From Frankiaceae bacterium (GTDB lineage Bacteria; Actinomycetota; Actinomycetes; JAVEEB01), in contig JAVEEB010000159.1 in NCBI GenBank assembly GCA_030840665.1, positions 1 through 5,375 on the forward strand: a DNA stretch of 5,375 nt, written 5' to 3'. Each line of letters opens with the position of its first letter. Position 1 is the first letter of the stretch. The translations under genes and the position numbers were made by a program. Under the pieces are notes generated by a model, which was not told where the DNA came from, did not search any database, and was given only the letters and a program-made list of their open reading frames with translations. Below are positions 5,273 to 5,375 of this stretch, piece after piece.

Positions 5273-5357
5273 GGCTGAGTCATCGGGCTGCGGAGCCTCC
5301 GGGTGGAGGCAAACAGCCTGAGCAACCGCTGAAAATAGAACACCCCGGGCGTTTCCT
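5273..5357 (-). promoter_or_regulatory. Leader region of the diguanylate cyclase gene
   Basis: Reading on the minus strand, an AT-rich patch holds TATTTT (complement 5332-5337), the best -10 candidate. It would give a leader of about 50 nt. A perfect 6-bp hairpin (GCCTCC 5295-5300 with GGAGGC 5305-5310, four-base loop) encloses the only Shine-Dalgarno-like GGAGG, which lies 23 nt from the start codon and is too far to serve it. No good ribosome-binding site adjoins the ATG. No known riboswitch class is recognisable. Confidence 0.35.
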
Positions 5358-5375
5358 CCTCAGCCGAAGCTGAGG
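5358..5375. terminator. Perfect 7-bp hairpin at the right edge, UUCG loop on the minus strand
   Basis: CCTCAGC (5358-5364) and GCTGAGG (5369-5375) form a perfect stem. On the minus strand the loop is TTCG closed by C-G, an exceptionally stable tetraloop. It is cut by the window edge, so the stem may be longer. It could be the terminator of a gene upstream of the cyclase. No T tract follows on the minus strand. Confidence 0.45.

Noticed and set aside
3929..5278. A 449-codon open frame on the plus strand
   Set aside because: It lies wholly antisense to the PAS/GAF part of the cyclase. Its product is Arg/Asp/Gly-rich with no recognisable domain, as expected for a shadow frame in GC-rich DNA.
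5273..5375. A cyclic di-GMP riboswitch in the cyclase leader
   Set aside because: The GCCTCC/GGAGGC element superficially recalls part of the class I motif, but the other conserved segments are absent on both strands.
1..5375. CRISPR arrays, insertion sequences, tRNA or rRNA genes, attachment sites
   Set aside because: No spaced direct repeats, transposase frames, tRNA-like cloverleaf or rRNA segments were seen on either strand.

Overview
The window is very GC-rich. Its third codon positions are strongly G/C, several genes start with GTG, and its -10 elements are of the TANNNT type with apparently leaderless starts. Together with the CysA2/SseC/Rv0813c-like gene content this points to an actinobacterium. 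The genus cannot be fixed from the sequence. Nothing suggests a mobile element, CRISPR array, tRNA or rRNA.

Left part (1-2198), a sulfur/thiol module. It opens with the C-terminal two thirds of a thioredoxin-fold protein, closed by an inverted-repeat region (256-307). A new transcription unit follows. It has a promoter (335-364), a 25-codon apparently leaderless leader peptide with two Cys codons and the 'LTRRRxVDLCR' signature of actinobacterial sulfur-gene leader peptides (371-448), then a four-TM DUF4395 protein with a membrane CxxC (516-956), a tandem-rhodanese thiosulfate sulfurtransferase of the CysA2/SseA type (994-1836) and a small DUF1416/SseC protein (1842-2144). A 16-bp hairpin terminator ends the unit (2163-2198). 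The last eight bases of the leader ORF, including its stop codon, are perfectly complementary to the Shine-Dalgarno region of the DUF4395 gene. This gives a readable model for cysteine-responsive translational attenuation, and it is the most interesting part of the window.

Middle (2199-2961). A 52-codon hydrophobic membrane protein (2272-2430) has a strong Shine-Dalgarno sequence and a rare TTA codon. A leaderless gene for a nitrobindin/FABP-like beta-barrel protein (2479-2961) follows. The Rv0813c relative sits next to sseC2/cysA2 in Mycobacterium tuberculosis, so this is conserved neighbourhood. Here, however, the residue expected to be the axial haem histidine is replaced.

Right part (2948-5375). 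A large convergent gene on the minus strand encodes a PAS-GAF-PAS-GAF-GGDEF diguanylate cyclase with intact catalytic and inhibitory-site motifs. Its last ~29 residues appear to be out of frame: adding one A in an AAA run restores a canonical GGDEF ending that stops exactly opposite the stop of the nitrobindin-like gene. About 100 nt of leader with two hairpins lies upstream of the cyclase. It has no functional link to the sulfur operon that the sequence can show.
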